A stretch of DNA of 64,000 nt. Origin: Enhydrobacter aerosaccus. GTDB taxonomy: Bacteria; Pseudomonadota; Alphaproteobacteria; Reyranellales; Reyranellaceae. The translations under genes were made by a program, and so were the position numbers. Under the pieces are notes generated by a model that had not been told where the DNA came from, ran no database searches, and saw only the letters and a program-made list of their open reading frames with translations. The DNA is taken from assembly GCA_903832005.1 (NCBI GenBank), contig CAIKZO010000123.1:56652-120651 (forward strand), in the 5' to 3' direction. Each line of letters opens with the position of its first letter. Within the stretch, counting starts at the first letter, position 1. Shown piece after piece: positions 10,525 to 17,961 of this stretch.

Positions 10525-11271
10525 TCACACCACGCCCGTGTAGGCCTGCCGCACGTCGGCGCGCTTCATCACTTCCGCTGGCACGCCTTCGGCCAGCACC
10601 TTGCCGGCGTCGAGCACGACCAATCGGTCGGCGACCCGCAGGACCTCGCCGAGATTGTGCTCGACCAGGACGACGGTGATGCCTTCGCCCGGCAAGGTGC
10701 GGATGAGGTCGGCCATGGTCGTGGCCTCGGCGCTGCTGAGGCCGGCGAGCGGTTCGTCGAGCAGCAGCAGCTTGGGATCGAGCGCGATGGCGCGCGCCAC
10801 CTCGAGGCGCTTGCGCTGGCCGAGCGGCAGGGCACGCGGCGACTTCTCGGCCTGCCCGGCAAGGCCGATGCGCTCGAGAATGGCGTGCGCCCTCTTTCGC
10901 GCCGCATCGCGCGAGCGGCTGGTGAGGGCCCGCCACGGGCTGCCGGTCTGGTAGTGGCCCGCCGCCAGCATCACGTTCTCGATGGTCGTGAAGCTGTAGA
11001 ACGGCCGCACGATCTGGTGCGTAAAACCCAGGCCCAGCCGCACCCGCGCATACGCTGGCAATCCTGTCACGTCGCGATCACCGAGGAAGATGCGGCCCGA
11101 GTCCGGCTTCAGGAGGCCCGCCACCATGCGCAGCGCCGTCGTCTTGCCGGCGCCGTTGGGTCCGATCACCGCCAGGAACTCGCCCTGGTTCACGGTGAAG
11201 CTGACGCCATTGGCTGCGGCGACGCCGCCGAAGCTGATGTGAAGATCGTCGATGCGCGCCAGCACCGTCAT
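10525..11271 (-). CDS. livG: Branched-chain amino acid-type ABC transporter ATPase (LivG-like)
   Basis: An ATPase subunit of a HAAT-class importer, 248 aa, starting MTVLARIDDLHISFGGVAAANGVSFTV. Walker A is GPNGAGKTT, the long LivG-type insert GLGFTHQIVRPFYSFTTIENVMLAA follows, the signature region is degenerate (PRALPLGQRKRLEVARAIALDP, with LPLGQ in place of LSGGQ), and Walker B is LLLLDEPLAGLS. It ends AYTGVV, typical for the group. The start at 11271 overlaps the livM stop in ATGA. It is the last gene of the leftward livK-H-M-G operon. Confidence 0.93.
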   Translation of the reverse strand: MTVLARIDDLHISFGGVAAANGVSFTVNQGEFLAVIGPNGAGKTTALRMVAGLLKPDSGRIFLGDRDVTGLPAYARVRLGLGFTHQIVRPFYSFTTIENVMLAAGHYQTGSPWRALTSRSRDAARKRAHAILERIGLAGQAEKSPRALPLGQRKRLEVARAIALDPKLLLLDEPLAGLSSAEATTMADLIRTLPGEGITVVLVEHNLGEVLRVADRLVVLDAGKVLAEGVPAEVMKRADVRQAYTGVV

Positions 11272-12128
11272 GGCACTTCCTTGGGCGCAGCCTTGCGGCG
11301 CTTCAGCATCGTGGCGAGTCCGGCCAAACCGCCCGGGCTGAAGCGCATCACCAGCATCAGCATGGCGCCGAAGATCAGCAGGCGATAATCGGCGGCAGCG
11401 CGCGAGACTTCGGGCAGCAAGGTCAGCCCGATCGTCGCGGCCACGACGCCCCACACCGAGCCGGTGCCGCCGATCACCACCATGGTCAGGATCGCGATCG
11501 ACTGCACGAAGTCGAACGTGTCGGGCAGGATGATGCGCGCGAAGTAGATGTAGAGGCCGCCCGCGAGGCCGGCGAGCGCGGTGCCGATACCGAAAGCGGT
11601 GAGCTTGTAAGTCGAGACGTTGACGCCCACGGTGCGCGCGGCATCCTCGTCATCGGCCACGGCGTCGAAGGTGAAGCCCATCCAGCTGCGCTTCAGCCAG
11701 AGCGAGAAGACGATCACGGCAGCCGCGAACAGCAGGATCAATCCCGCATAGACGACGGGATCGAGGCCGGAGCCCGGAATGCCGGAGATGCCGAGTTCGC
11801 CGCCCAGCCACTTCTGCTTGCGGACAAAGCCCAGGAAGACGAAGCCGATGCCCATGGTCGTGACGGCCAGGAAGTCGTCGCGCACGCGCAGCGACGTGAG
11901 CCCGACCACGATACCGATGGCGCCGGCCATGATCGTGCCCGCCAGCAGGGTGAGCGGCAGTGGGACGCCCAGCTTGCAGAGATAGGCCGCGGTATAGGCG
12001 CCGATGCCATAGAAGGCCGCGTGCCCCAGGCTCACCTGGCCGCAGAAGCCCGAGATGATGTTGAGGCCGAGTGCGAGGATCATGTTGATCCCGATCACGC
12101 TCACGAGGCTGGCGATATATGCGCTCAT
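11268..12128 (-). CDS. livM: Branched-chain amino acid-type ABC permease (LivM-like)
   Basis: An inner-membrane permease, 286 aa with about eight hydrophobic helices. It contains the family stretch LGLNIISGFCGQVSLGHAAFYGIGAYTAAY, LTSLRVRDDFLAVTTMGIGFV, and the cytoplasmic coupling segment EDAARTVGVNVSTYKLTAFGIGTALAGLAGGLY. TGSVWGVVAATIGLTLLPE comes near the end. It overlaps livG and livH by 4 bp each, so the three are translationally coupled. The substrate is not determined; HAAT importers range from Leu/Ile/Val to amides, urea and aromatic acids. Confidence 0.93.
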   Translation of the reverse strand: MSAYIASLVSVIGINMILALGLNIISGFCGQVSLGHAAFYGIGAYTAAYLCKLGVPLPLTLLAGTIMAGAIGIVVGLTSLRVRDDFLAVTTMGIGFVFLGFVRKQKWLGGELGISGIPGSGLDPVVYAGLILLFAAAVIVFSLWLKRSWMGFTFDAVADDEDAARTVGVNVSTYKLTAFGIGTALAGLAGGLYIYFARIILPDTFDFVQSIAILTMVVIGGTGSVWGVVAATIGLTLLPEVSRAAADYRLLIFGAMLMLVMRFSPGGLAGLATMLKRRKAAPKEVP

Positions 12129-12988
12129 TTGCGGCCGAGCAGGCCCTGCGGCCGTACCATCAGCACCACGATCAGGAACAGGAAGCCGATCGCGTCGCGG
12201 TCGAACACGTCAGCGAGGTAAATCGTGCCGAAGGATTCGACGACGCCCAGGATCAGGCTGGCGATCAGCGTGCCGCGCACGCTGCCGAGGCCGCCCAGCA
12301 CGATGATGGCGAGCGCCTTGTAACTGACGAGCCCGCCCATCGTCGGCTCGACATAGTTGTTGAGCAGCCCGACCAGCCCGCCCGCGATGCCGGCCAGGGC
12401 CGAGCCGAACATGAAGTTGAGATAGCGCACCCGTACCGGATCGACGCCGAAGCTGGTCGCCATCTGCGGATCGGTCACGGTGGCGCGCCAGGCGATGCCG
12501 GCGCGCGTCAAGCCGGCGAACAGGCCGAAGCCCAGCAGCAGCACGACGGAGGCGATCACCATCGCGATCTCGACGTAGTTGAAGGTGATGCCGCCCGGGC
12601 TGATCGTCGCCACGTACCAGGGGTTGGTGTCGAAGGCGATGCCATAGGCGCCGAAGATCATGCGGAACGCCTCCTGCATCACGATGAAGAGGCCGATCGA
12701 CACGACCATCGGCACGAAGGGCGGATGGCCGAGGATGGGCTGGTAGGCCAGCCGATAGATCGCCATGCCCGCGAGCGCGCTCACCACCAGGGCGACGAGG
12801 AAGCCCGCCGCCAGGCTTCCCGTGGCGTTGGCGACCGTCACCACCATGTAGGCGCCCAGCGCAAAGACGCCGGCGTGGGCAATGTGCAGGATGCGCAGCA
12901 GGCCGTAGACCAGCGTCAGGCCCACGGCCATCATCGCGTACATGCAGCCGTAGACCAGCCCTTTGACGATCAGTTCGACGAAGAGCAT
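12125..12988 (-). CDS. livH: Branched-chain amino acid-type ABC permease (LivH-like)
   Basis: A 287-aa inner-membrane permease. The start LFVELIVKGLVYGCMYAMMAVGLTLVYGLLRILHIAHAG is the LivH N-terminus, with FDTNPW, the coupling segment RAGIAWRATVTDPQMATSFGVDPVRVRYLNFMFGSALAGIAGGLVG and the end motif LGGLGSVRGTLIASLILGVVES. It overlaps livM by 4 bp and follows the binding-protein gene by 30 bp. Confidence 0.93.
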   Translation of the reverse strand: MLFVELIVKGLVYGCMYAMMAVGLTLVYGLLRILHIAHAGVFALGAYMVVTVANATGSLAAGFLVALVVSALAGMAIYRLAYQPILGHPPFVPMVVSIGLFIVMQEAFRMIFGAYGIAFDTNPWYVATISPGGITFNYVEIAMVIASVVLLLGFGLFAGLTRAGIAWRATVTDPQMATSFGVDPVRVRYLNFMFGSALAGIAGGLVGLLNNYVEPTMGGLVSYKALAIIVLGGLGSVRGTLIASLILGVVESFGTIYLADVFDRDAIGFLFLIVVLMVRPQGLLGRK

Positions 12989-13018
12989 CGACGGCCTACG
13001 GGCGTGATGGCGTGCGGC

Positions 13019-14167
13019 TTACTTCGGCGGCGCCAGGATCGACTGGTCGTCGATCACGGTGACGCCGACGAACTGGCCGTTCTTCACCTGCGTGACCTCG
13101 AGCGGCGAATAGAGCTCGCCGACCGAATTGAAGTAGCCGAGCGGGCCGGTCAGCATCGGGAAGTTCTTGGTCGCGGCCAGCGCCTCGCGGACCTTGGCGG
13201 GATCGGTGCTGCCGGCGCGCTTCATCGCATCAGCCATCAGCATGACCGAGGAGTAGCAGTTGGCGGCGACCGCCTCGGCGTCGTAGCCTGCGCGCTTCTT
13301 GAACTCTGCCAGGAAGGGCTGGAAGTCGGCCGGCGTCGTGCGGCCGCGATCCATGCCGCCCACGATGTAGATGCCCTCGGCGGCGTCCTTGGCGATCTCC
13401 ATCAGCTTCATCGAGTCGAAGGCCTGTGCCGCCACGATCGGCTGCTTGAGGCCGCCGGAGCGGACCTGGGCGACCAGCGGGCCGCCCACGAAGTAGTAGC
13501 CGATGGCGTAGATGACGTCGGGCGCGTCGGCCTTGACCGAGGCCACGATCGGGCCGAACTGGCGCTCGCCGAGACCGAACGTGTATTCCTTCACGATGGT
13601 GAGGCCGAGCTTCGGCGCTTCTTCCTTGAAGCCGTCGGCGATCGACTGGCCGAAGTCGTTGTTCATCGTGATCATGGCGACTTTCGCCGTCTTGCCGAAC
13701 TTGTCGGCAATGAACTTCGCGGCGCCCTTGCCCTGCGGCTGGCCGAGCTGCACGCCGCGGAAAGCCCAGTTGCCTTCCTTGGTGATGTCGGGATGCACGC
13801 CATAGGCCGAGATGTAGGGGATGTGCGCGTTCTGGAAGACCGTCGCCGCCGCGTGCGTCGGACCCGAGTAGCTGCCCGAGACCGCCGCCACAACCTTGTC
13901 CTGGCCGATCAGCTTGTTGGCGATCGGCACCGACTGATCGGGCTTGTTCTGGTCGTCGTAAATCACCAGCTCGATCTTCTGGCCGTTCACGCCGCCCTTT
14001 TCATTGATCCAGTCACGCGCGATCTCCGCACCGATCGTCGACGACTTGCCGTCGGCCGCGGCCGGGCCCGATTGCGGCGCATGGAAGCCGATCTTGATCT
14101 GCGCCGAGGCGCTGCCGGCAAACAAAATGCCGGCCATCGCGGCGGCGGCGATGAATTTCTTCTGCAT
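13019..14167 (-). CDS. Periplasmic Leu/Ile/Val-type binding protein (LivK-like)
   Basis: A 382-aa type I periplasmic binding protein with signal peptide MQKKFIAAAAMAGILFAGSASA and mature start QIKIGFHAPQSGPAAADG. The ATG at 14167 is preferred over an in-frame GTG six bases earlier, because AGGGGAA sits seven bases before it. IYDDQNKPDQSVPIANKLIGQDKVVAAVSGSYSGPT, ITMNNDFGQSIADGFKEEA and PDVIYAIGYYFVGGPLVAQ are typical. It is the first gene of the leftward liv operon; the 229-bp spacer upstream is shared with a divergent peptide-type binding protein. Confidence 0.92.
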   Translation of the reverse strand: MQKKFIAAAAMAGILFAGSASAQIKIGFHAPQSGPAAADGKSSTIGAEIARDWINEKGGVNGQKIELVIYDDQNKPDQSVPIANKLIGQDKVVAAVSGSYSGPTHAAATVFQNAHIPYISAYGVHPDITKEGNWAFRGVQLGQPQGKGAAKFIADKFGKTAKVAMITMNNDFGQSIADGFKEEAPKLGLTIVKEYTFGLGERQFGPIVASVKADAPDVIYAIGYYFVGGPLVAQVRSGGLKQPIVAAQAFDSMKLMEIAKDAAEGIYIVGGMDRGRTTPADFQPFLAEFKKRAGYDAEAVAANCYSSVMLMADAMKRAGSTDPAKVREALAATKNFPMLTGPLGYFNSVGELYSPLEVTQVKNGQFVGVTVIDDQSILAPPK

Positions 14168-14332
14168 GGTCACTTCCCCTATTGTCGACGCCAGAACGCC
14201 TGCATCGCTCGGAACCTCGTCTTGAAATCATCATAGGCCGGCCCTTCAGGCTGGGCAAAGCGCTCTAGCAAGATCCATCGGGCCGCGACTCCCGAAACAC
14301 GTATTTTTATGGCCCCTTCCGGTTTCGACTAT

Positions 14333-14348
14333 TGGCCCGGTCTTTGCG
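14333..14348 (+). promoter_or_regulatory. Candidate sigma-54 promoter
   Basis: TGGCCCG-GTCT-TTGCG matches the -24/-12 consensus TGGCACG-N4-TTGCW except at two positions, with exact spacing. Transcription would start about 38 bases before the ATG at 14397. A nitrogen-controlled promoter suits a peptide or amino-acid-type importer. An activator site was not found. Confidence 0.42.
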
Positions 14349-14396
14349 ACGAACCCTAGCCTGACGTCCTTCACCTCTTGCCGGAAAGTGCCGCTC

Positions 14397-15989
14397 ATGA
14401 AGAGACGAGATTTCCTCCAGGGCGCTTCAATCGCGGCGGGCACGCTGCCGTTCCTGGGCGGCGAGACGCTGGCGCAGAAGGCGACCGCCGCCAAGACGCT
14501 GAAGGTCATCCATACCGGCAACCTCGCCTCGCTCGACCCGATCTGGACGACAGCCCCGCCGACCAAGGATTACGCTTACCTGGTGTTCGATCAGCTCTTC
14601 GCCGTCGATTCCAAGTACGTGCCGCATCCGCAAATGGCCGAGGGCTTCACCCTCGAGGACGACGGCAAGACCTACGTGATCACCTTGCGCGAGGGGCTGA
14701 AGTTCCACGACAACGCACCGGTGCTGCCGGCCGACTGCATCGCCTCGATCCAGCGCTGGGGCGCGCGCGACGGCTTCGGCCAGCTGACGATGAAGGTCGT
14801 CGACGGCTTCGAAACGGTCAACGATCGCACCTTCAAGATCAAGCTCAAGAAGCCGTTCGCAATGTTGCCGGCGGCGCTGGGCAAGAGCAATTCTTCGCAG
14901 TGCTTCATCATGCCCGAGCGCATGGCGAAGGTGGATCCGATGAAGCAGGTGACCGAGACGATCGGCTCCGGCCCCTTCCGTTTCGTGAAGGAAGAGTTCG
15001 TGTCGGGCGCCAAGGCCGTGTGGGCGAAGTTCGACGGCTATATTCCGCGCAAGGAGCCGGTCGACAGCATCGCCGGCGGCCGCATTCCCGCGGTCGATCG
15101 CGTCGAGTGGGCGTTCATCAGCGACTCCTCGACCGCGATGGCAGCCCTCGTGGCGGGCGAGCAGGATTACTGGGACGCGCCCAGCCCCGACCTCGTGCCG
15201 ATCATGAAGGCCGATCCCAACATCGTGGTGCAGGCGCGCAATCTCACCGGCTCCTACTACATGCTGCAGCTCAATCACACGCAGGCGCCGTTCAACAATC
15301 CCAAGGTGCGCCAGGCGCTGGCGATGGCGGTCGACCAGGAGAATTTCCTGAAGTCCGCGGTGTCGGACCCGACCTTGATGAAGCCGGTCTACAGCTACTA
15401 CGGCGCCGACTCGCCCTACTACACCGAAGACGGCGCCGACGTGCTCAAGACCAAGAGCATCGACAAGGCCAAGGCCGCGCTGAAAGAGGCGGGATACAAT
15501 GGCGAGAAGGCCGTGATCCTGGGCGTGATGGAGAACCCGATCTCGGCCGCGATGTGCCAGGTGACCGAAGACCTGCTGCGACGCATCGGCATGAACGTCG
15601 AGCTGGTGGCGATGGACTTCGCCACCATGGCGCAGCGCCGTACCAGCAAGGAGCCGTCGGACAAGGGCGGCTGGAGCTGCTTCATCACCTCGTGGACCGG
15701 CTCCGACATCGTCAATCCCGCCGTGCACCAGATGCTGCGCGCCGCCGGCACCAGCGGCTGGTTCGGCTGGCCGACCGATCCCGAGATGGAGAAGCTGCGC
15801 GACCAATGGATCGAAGCCACGACCGAGGCCGACCAGAAGAAAGCCGCGATCGCGCTGCAGGTCCAGTCGTTCAAGACGCTGCCCTACATTCCGCTCGGCT
15901 CGTTCGTGCAGCTGGTTGCCTACCGCAAGAACCTGACCGGCGTCTGGCCCTGCCCGGTCCAGGCCTACTGGAACATCGGCAAGAGTTGA
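14397..15989 (+). CDS. Family 5 (peptide/nickel-type) ABC binding protein, Tat-exported
   Basis: A 530-aa extracytoplasmic binding protein. It begins MKRRDFLQGASIAAGTLPFLGG, a twin-arginine signal. The mature part has the family 5 order: NLASLDPIWTTAP, YLVFDQLFAVDS, MAEGFTLEDDGKTYVITLREGLKFHDNAP, GSGPFRFVKEEFVSG, FNNPKVRQALAMAVDQENFL and a C-terminal FVQLVAYRKNLTGV. The ATG at 14397 with GGAAAG eight bases upstream is chosen over GTG at 14388. It heads an operon with two permeases but is separated from them by a 154-bp repeat-containing spacer. It binds peptides or other organic solutes; the ligand is unknown. Confidence 0.92.
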   Translation: MKRRDFLQGASIAAGTLPFLGGETLAQKATAAKTLKVIHTGNLASLDPIWTTAPPTKDYAYLVFDQLFAVDSKYVPHPQMAEGFTLEDDGKTYVITLREGLKFHDNAPVLPADCIASIQRWGARDGFGQLTMKVVDGFETVNDRTFKIKLKKPFAMLPAALGKSNSSQCFIMPERMAKVDPMKQVTETIGSGPFRFVKEEFVSGAKAVWAKFDGYIPRKEPVDSIAGGRIPAVDRVEWAFISDSSTAMAALVAGEQDYWDAPSPDLVPIMKADPNIVVQARNLTGSYYMLQLNHTQAPFNNPKVRQALAMAVDQENFLKSAVSDPTLMKPVYSYYGADSPYYTEDGADVLKTKSIDKAKAALKEAGYNGEKAVILGVMENPISAAMCQVTEDLLRRIGMNVELVAMDFATMAQRRTSKEPSDKGGWSCFITSWTGSDIVNPAVHQMLRAAGTSGWFGWPTDPEMEKLRDQWIEATTEADQKKAAIALQVQSFKTLPYIPLGSFVQLVAYRKNLTGVWPCPVQAYWNIGKS

Positions 15990-16012
15990 TGGAGGAACAT
16001 GCGTCGGCCTTC

Positions 16013-16134
16013 CCTCCCCATTCAAATGGGGAGGTGGCGGCGTCATACGCCGACGGAGGGGTCACGTTTGCCCTTCGCGACGCGCATGCCCCCTCCGCCC
16101 CCTACGGGGGCACCTCCCCATCTGAATGGGGAGG
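16013..16134. repeat. Composite palindromic intergenic repeat (REP/BIME-like)
   Basis: Four hairpins lie in 122 bp: a 10-bp-arm palindrome CCTCCCCATT/AATGGGGAGG (16013-16034), CGGCGT/ACGCCG (16038-16052), GCCCCC/GGGGGC (16097-16111) and CCTCCCCAT/ATGGGGAGG (16113-16134). The first and last units are near-identical and exactly 100 bp apart. The arrangement and sequence style (CTCCCC...GGGGAGG beside GGAGGGGTC) match the abundant intergenic palindromes of alphaproteobacteria. The last hairpin's GGGGAGG is also the Shine-Dalgarno sequence of the following permease gene. Confidence 0.75.
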
Positions 16135-16143
16135 AAAGGAGTA

Positions 16144-17085
16144 GTGCTCGGCTACATCGTTCGGCGCCTGCTCATGGCCGTGCCCGTGATGGGCGTGGTG
16201 GCGCTGGTCGTCTTCAGCCTGCTCTATCTCACGCCCGGCGATCCCGCGCAGGTGCTGGCGGGCGACACGGCCACGCCCGAGCAGATAGCGAAGATCCGCA
16301 CGACCCTCGGCCTCGACCAGCCGCCGATCCAGCGCTTCGGAGGCTGGCTGTGGCACATCGTGAAGGGTGACCTCGGCACCTCGATCTTCAGCGGCGAGGC
16401 CGTCACCCACATGATCGGCCAGCGCCTGGAGGCGACTTTCTCGCTGCTGCTGCTGGCGGTCGTCTTCTCGATCGCGATCGGCGTGCCGTTCGGTGTCGCG
16501 GCAGCGGCACGGCGCGGCAGCTGGATCGACGGTGCCCTCACGACCTACAGCACGCTGGGCTTCTCGCTGCCGGCCTTCATCGCGGGCTACGCCCTCGCCT
16601 TCCTGTTCGCCACCACCCTGAAGTGGCTGCCGGTGCAAGGCTTCGTGCCGTTGGACGGCGGCGTCTGGCCGTGGCTGCGCAACCTGATCCTGCCGGCGGT
16701 GACGCTTAGCCTCGTCTACTCGGCAATCATCGGCCGGGTGACGCGCGCCTCGATGCTGGAAGTCCTGTCGGAGGACTACATCCGCACCGCGCGCGCCAAG
16801 GGCGTGGCGCCCTGGCGGATCCTCTTCCGGCATGCGTTGCAGAACGCCGCGGTGCCGGTGATCACCATCATCGGCATCGGCATCGCCACCCTGATCGGCT
16901 CGGCGGTGATCACCGAGAACGTCTTCGCGATCCCGGGCGTCGGCCGGCTGACAGTCGATGCGATCCTGCATCGCGACTATCCGATCATCCAGGGCGTGGT
17001 CTTGATGCTGAGTGCGGCCTACGTGCTGGTGAACGTGGCTGTCGACCTCTGCTACACGCTCCTCGATCCGAGGATCCGCTATTGA
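16144..17085 (+). CDS. Peptide-type ABC permease (DppB-like)
   Basis: A 313-aa inner-membrane permease with six predicted helices. It starts MLGYIVRRLLMAVPVMGVVALVVFSLLYLTPGDPAQVL, the DppB/OppB N-terminus, and contains the coupling motif TRASMLEVLSEDYIRTARAKGVAPWRILFRHALQNAAVPVIT and the ending DPRIRY. The GTG at 16144 is chosen because GGGGAGG lies nine bases upstream. An in-frame ATG at 16126 lies inside the repeat hairpin and has no ribosome binding site. Its stop overlaps the next start (TTGA). Confidence 0.92.
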   Translation: MLGYIVRRLLMAVPVMGVVALVVFSLLYLTPGDPAQVLAGDTATPEQIAKIRTTLGLDQPPIQRFGGWLWHIVKGDLGTSIFSGEAVTHMIGQRLEATFSLLLLAVVFSIAIGVPFGVAAAARRGSWIDGALTTYSTLGFSLPAFIAGYALAFLFATTLKWLPVQGFVPLDGGVWPWLRNLILPAVTLSLVYSAIIGRVTRASMLEVLSEDYIRTARAKGVAPWRILFRHALQNAAVPVITIIGIGIATLIGSAVITENVFAIPGVGRLTVDAILHRDYPIIQGVVLMLSAAYVLVNVAVDLCYTLLDPRIRY

Positions 17086-17894
17086 GAAAGCGGCTCAGCA
17101 TGTGGATCGGCGGCGGACTGCTCGTGGTCATGATCCTGATCGCGCTGCTCGCGCCGTTCATCCTCACCGGCGACCCGCGCGCGCTGTCGCCCGGCAGCCG
17201 CCTGCAGCCGCCGTCGGCGTTGCACTGGTTCGGCACCGACCAGCTGGGGCGCGACCTCTTCTTGCGCGTGCTCTACGGGGCGCGCATCTCCCTGTTTGTC
17301 GGCTTCTCCGTCGCCCTGCTGTCGTCGATCATCGGCACAGCGATCGGCATGGTCTCGGCCGCAAGCCGCCGCGCCGACATGGTGGTGATGCGGGTGATGG
17401 ACGGGGTGATGTCGATCCCAGCGATTTTGCTCGCGATCGCGCTGATGGCGGTGACCGGCGGTTCGGTGCTGAACGTGATCGTGGCGGTCACCCTGGTCGA
17501 GATCCCGCGGGTCGCGCGCCTCATTCGCGGCATCGTGCTGTCGCTGCGCGAGCAGACCTATGTCGAGGCCGCGATCTCGGTCGGCACGCCGCCCGGCATG
17601 ATCGTGATCCGCCACCTGCTGCCCGGCATCGTGGCGCCGCTGATCGTCCAGGCGACCTTCGTCTGGGCGACCGCCATGATCCTCGAAGCGGCGCTTTCCT
17701 TCATCGGGGCCGGCACGCCGCCCACCATTCCGTCGTGGGGAAACATCCTGGCCGACGCCCGGGCGCTCTGGCAGATCCGGCCGACCATGATCTTCTTTCC
17801 GGCGGCTTTCCTGTTCGTGACCCTGCTTTCCGTCAACATGTTGGGAGATGGGCTGCGCGACCTACTCGATCCGCGCCAGGCGCCCGAAATCTAG
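17082..17894 (+). CDS. Peptide-type ABC permease (DppC-like)
   Basis: A 270-aa inner-membrane permease. It carries the DppC marks: an N-terminal helix, HWFGTDQLGRDLFLRVLYGARISLFVGF, RLIRGIVLSLREQTYVEAAISVGTPPGMIVIRHLLP, and SFIGAGTPPTIPSWGNILADAR. A TTG start at 17082 overlapping the dppB stop, with GAGGA seven bases before it, is preferred; ATG at 17100 is the alternative and would remove six residues. No dppD/dppF ATPase follows, so the importer needs ATPases encoded elsewhere. Confidence 0.92.
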   Translation: MRKRLSMWIGGGLLVVMILIALLAPFILTGDPRALSPGSRLQPPSALHWFGTDQLGRDLFLRVLYGARISLFVGFSVALLSSIIGTAIGMVSAASRRADMVVMRVMDGVMSIPAILLAIALMAVTGGSVLNVIVAVTLVEIPRVARLIRGIVLSLREQTYVEAAISVGTPPGMIVIRHLLPGIVAPLIVQATFVWATAMILEAALSFIGAGTPPTIPSWGNILADARALWQIRPTMIFFPAAFLFVTLLSVNMLGDGLRDLLDPRQAPEI

Positions 17895-17961
17895 GCCGAT
17901 CCTGCGCGCTGCCCGCAGCAGGAATTTTCCCGATTGGCCGCGATTTTGCAGGGGACTCGCC

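Noticed and set aside
12119..14236. A very long open frame (705 codons) antisense to livH and livK
   Set aside because: It is low-complexity Arg/Asp/His-rich protein produced by GC-rich codons on the opposite strand; the liv genes on the other strand are clear family members. The same reasoning rejects the long frames at 2657-4423, 54132-56708, 56752-59229 and 61429-63096.
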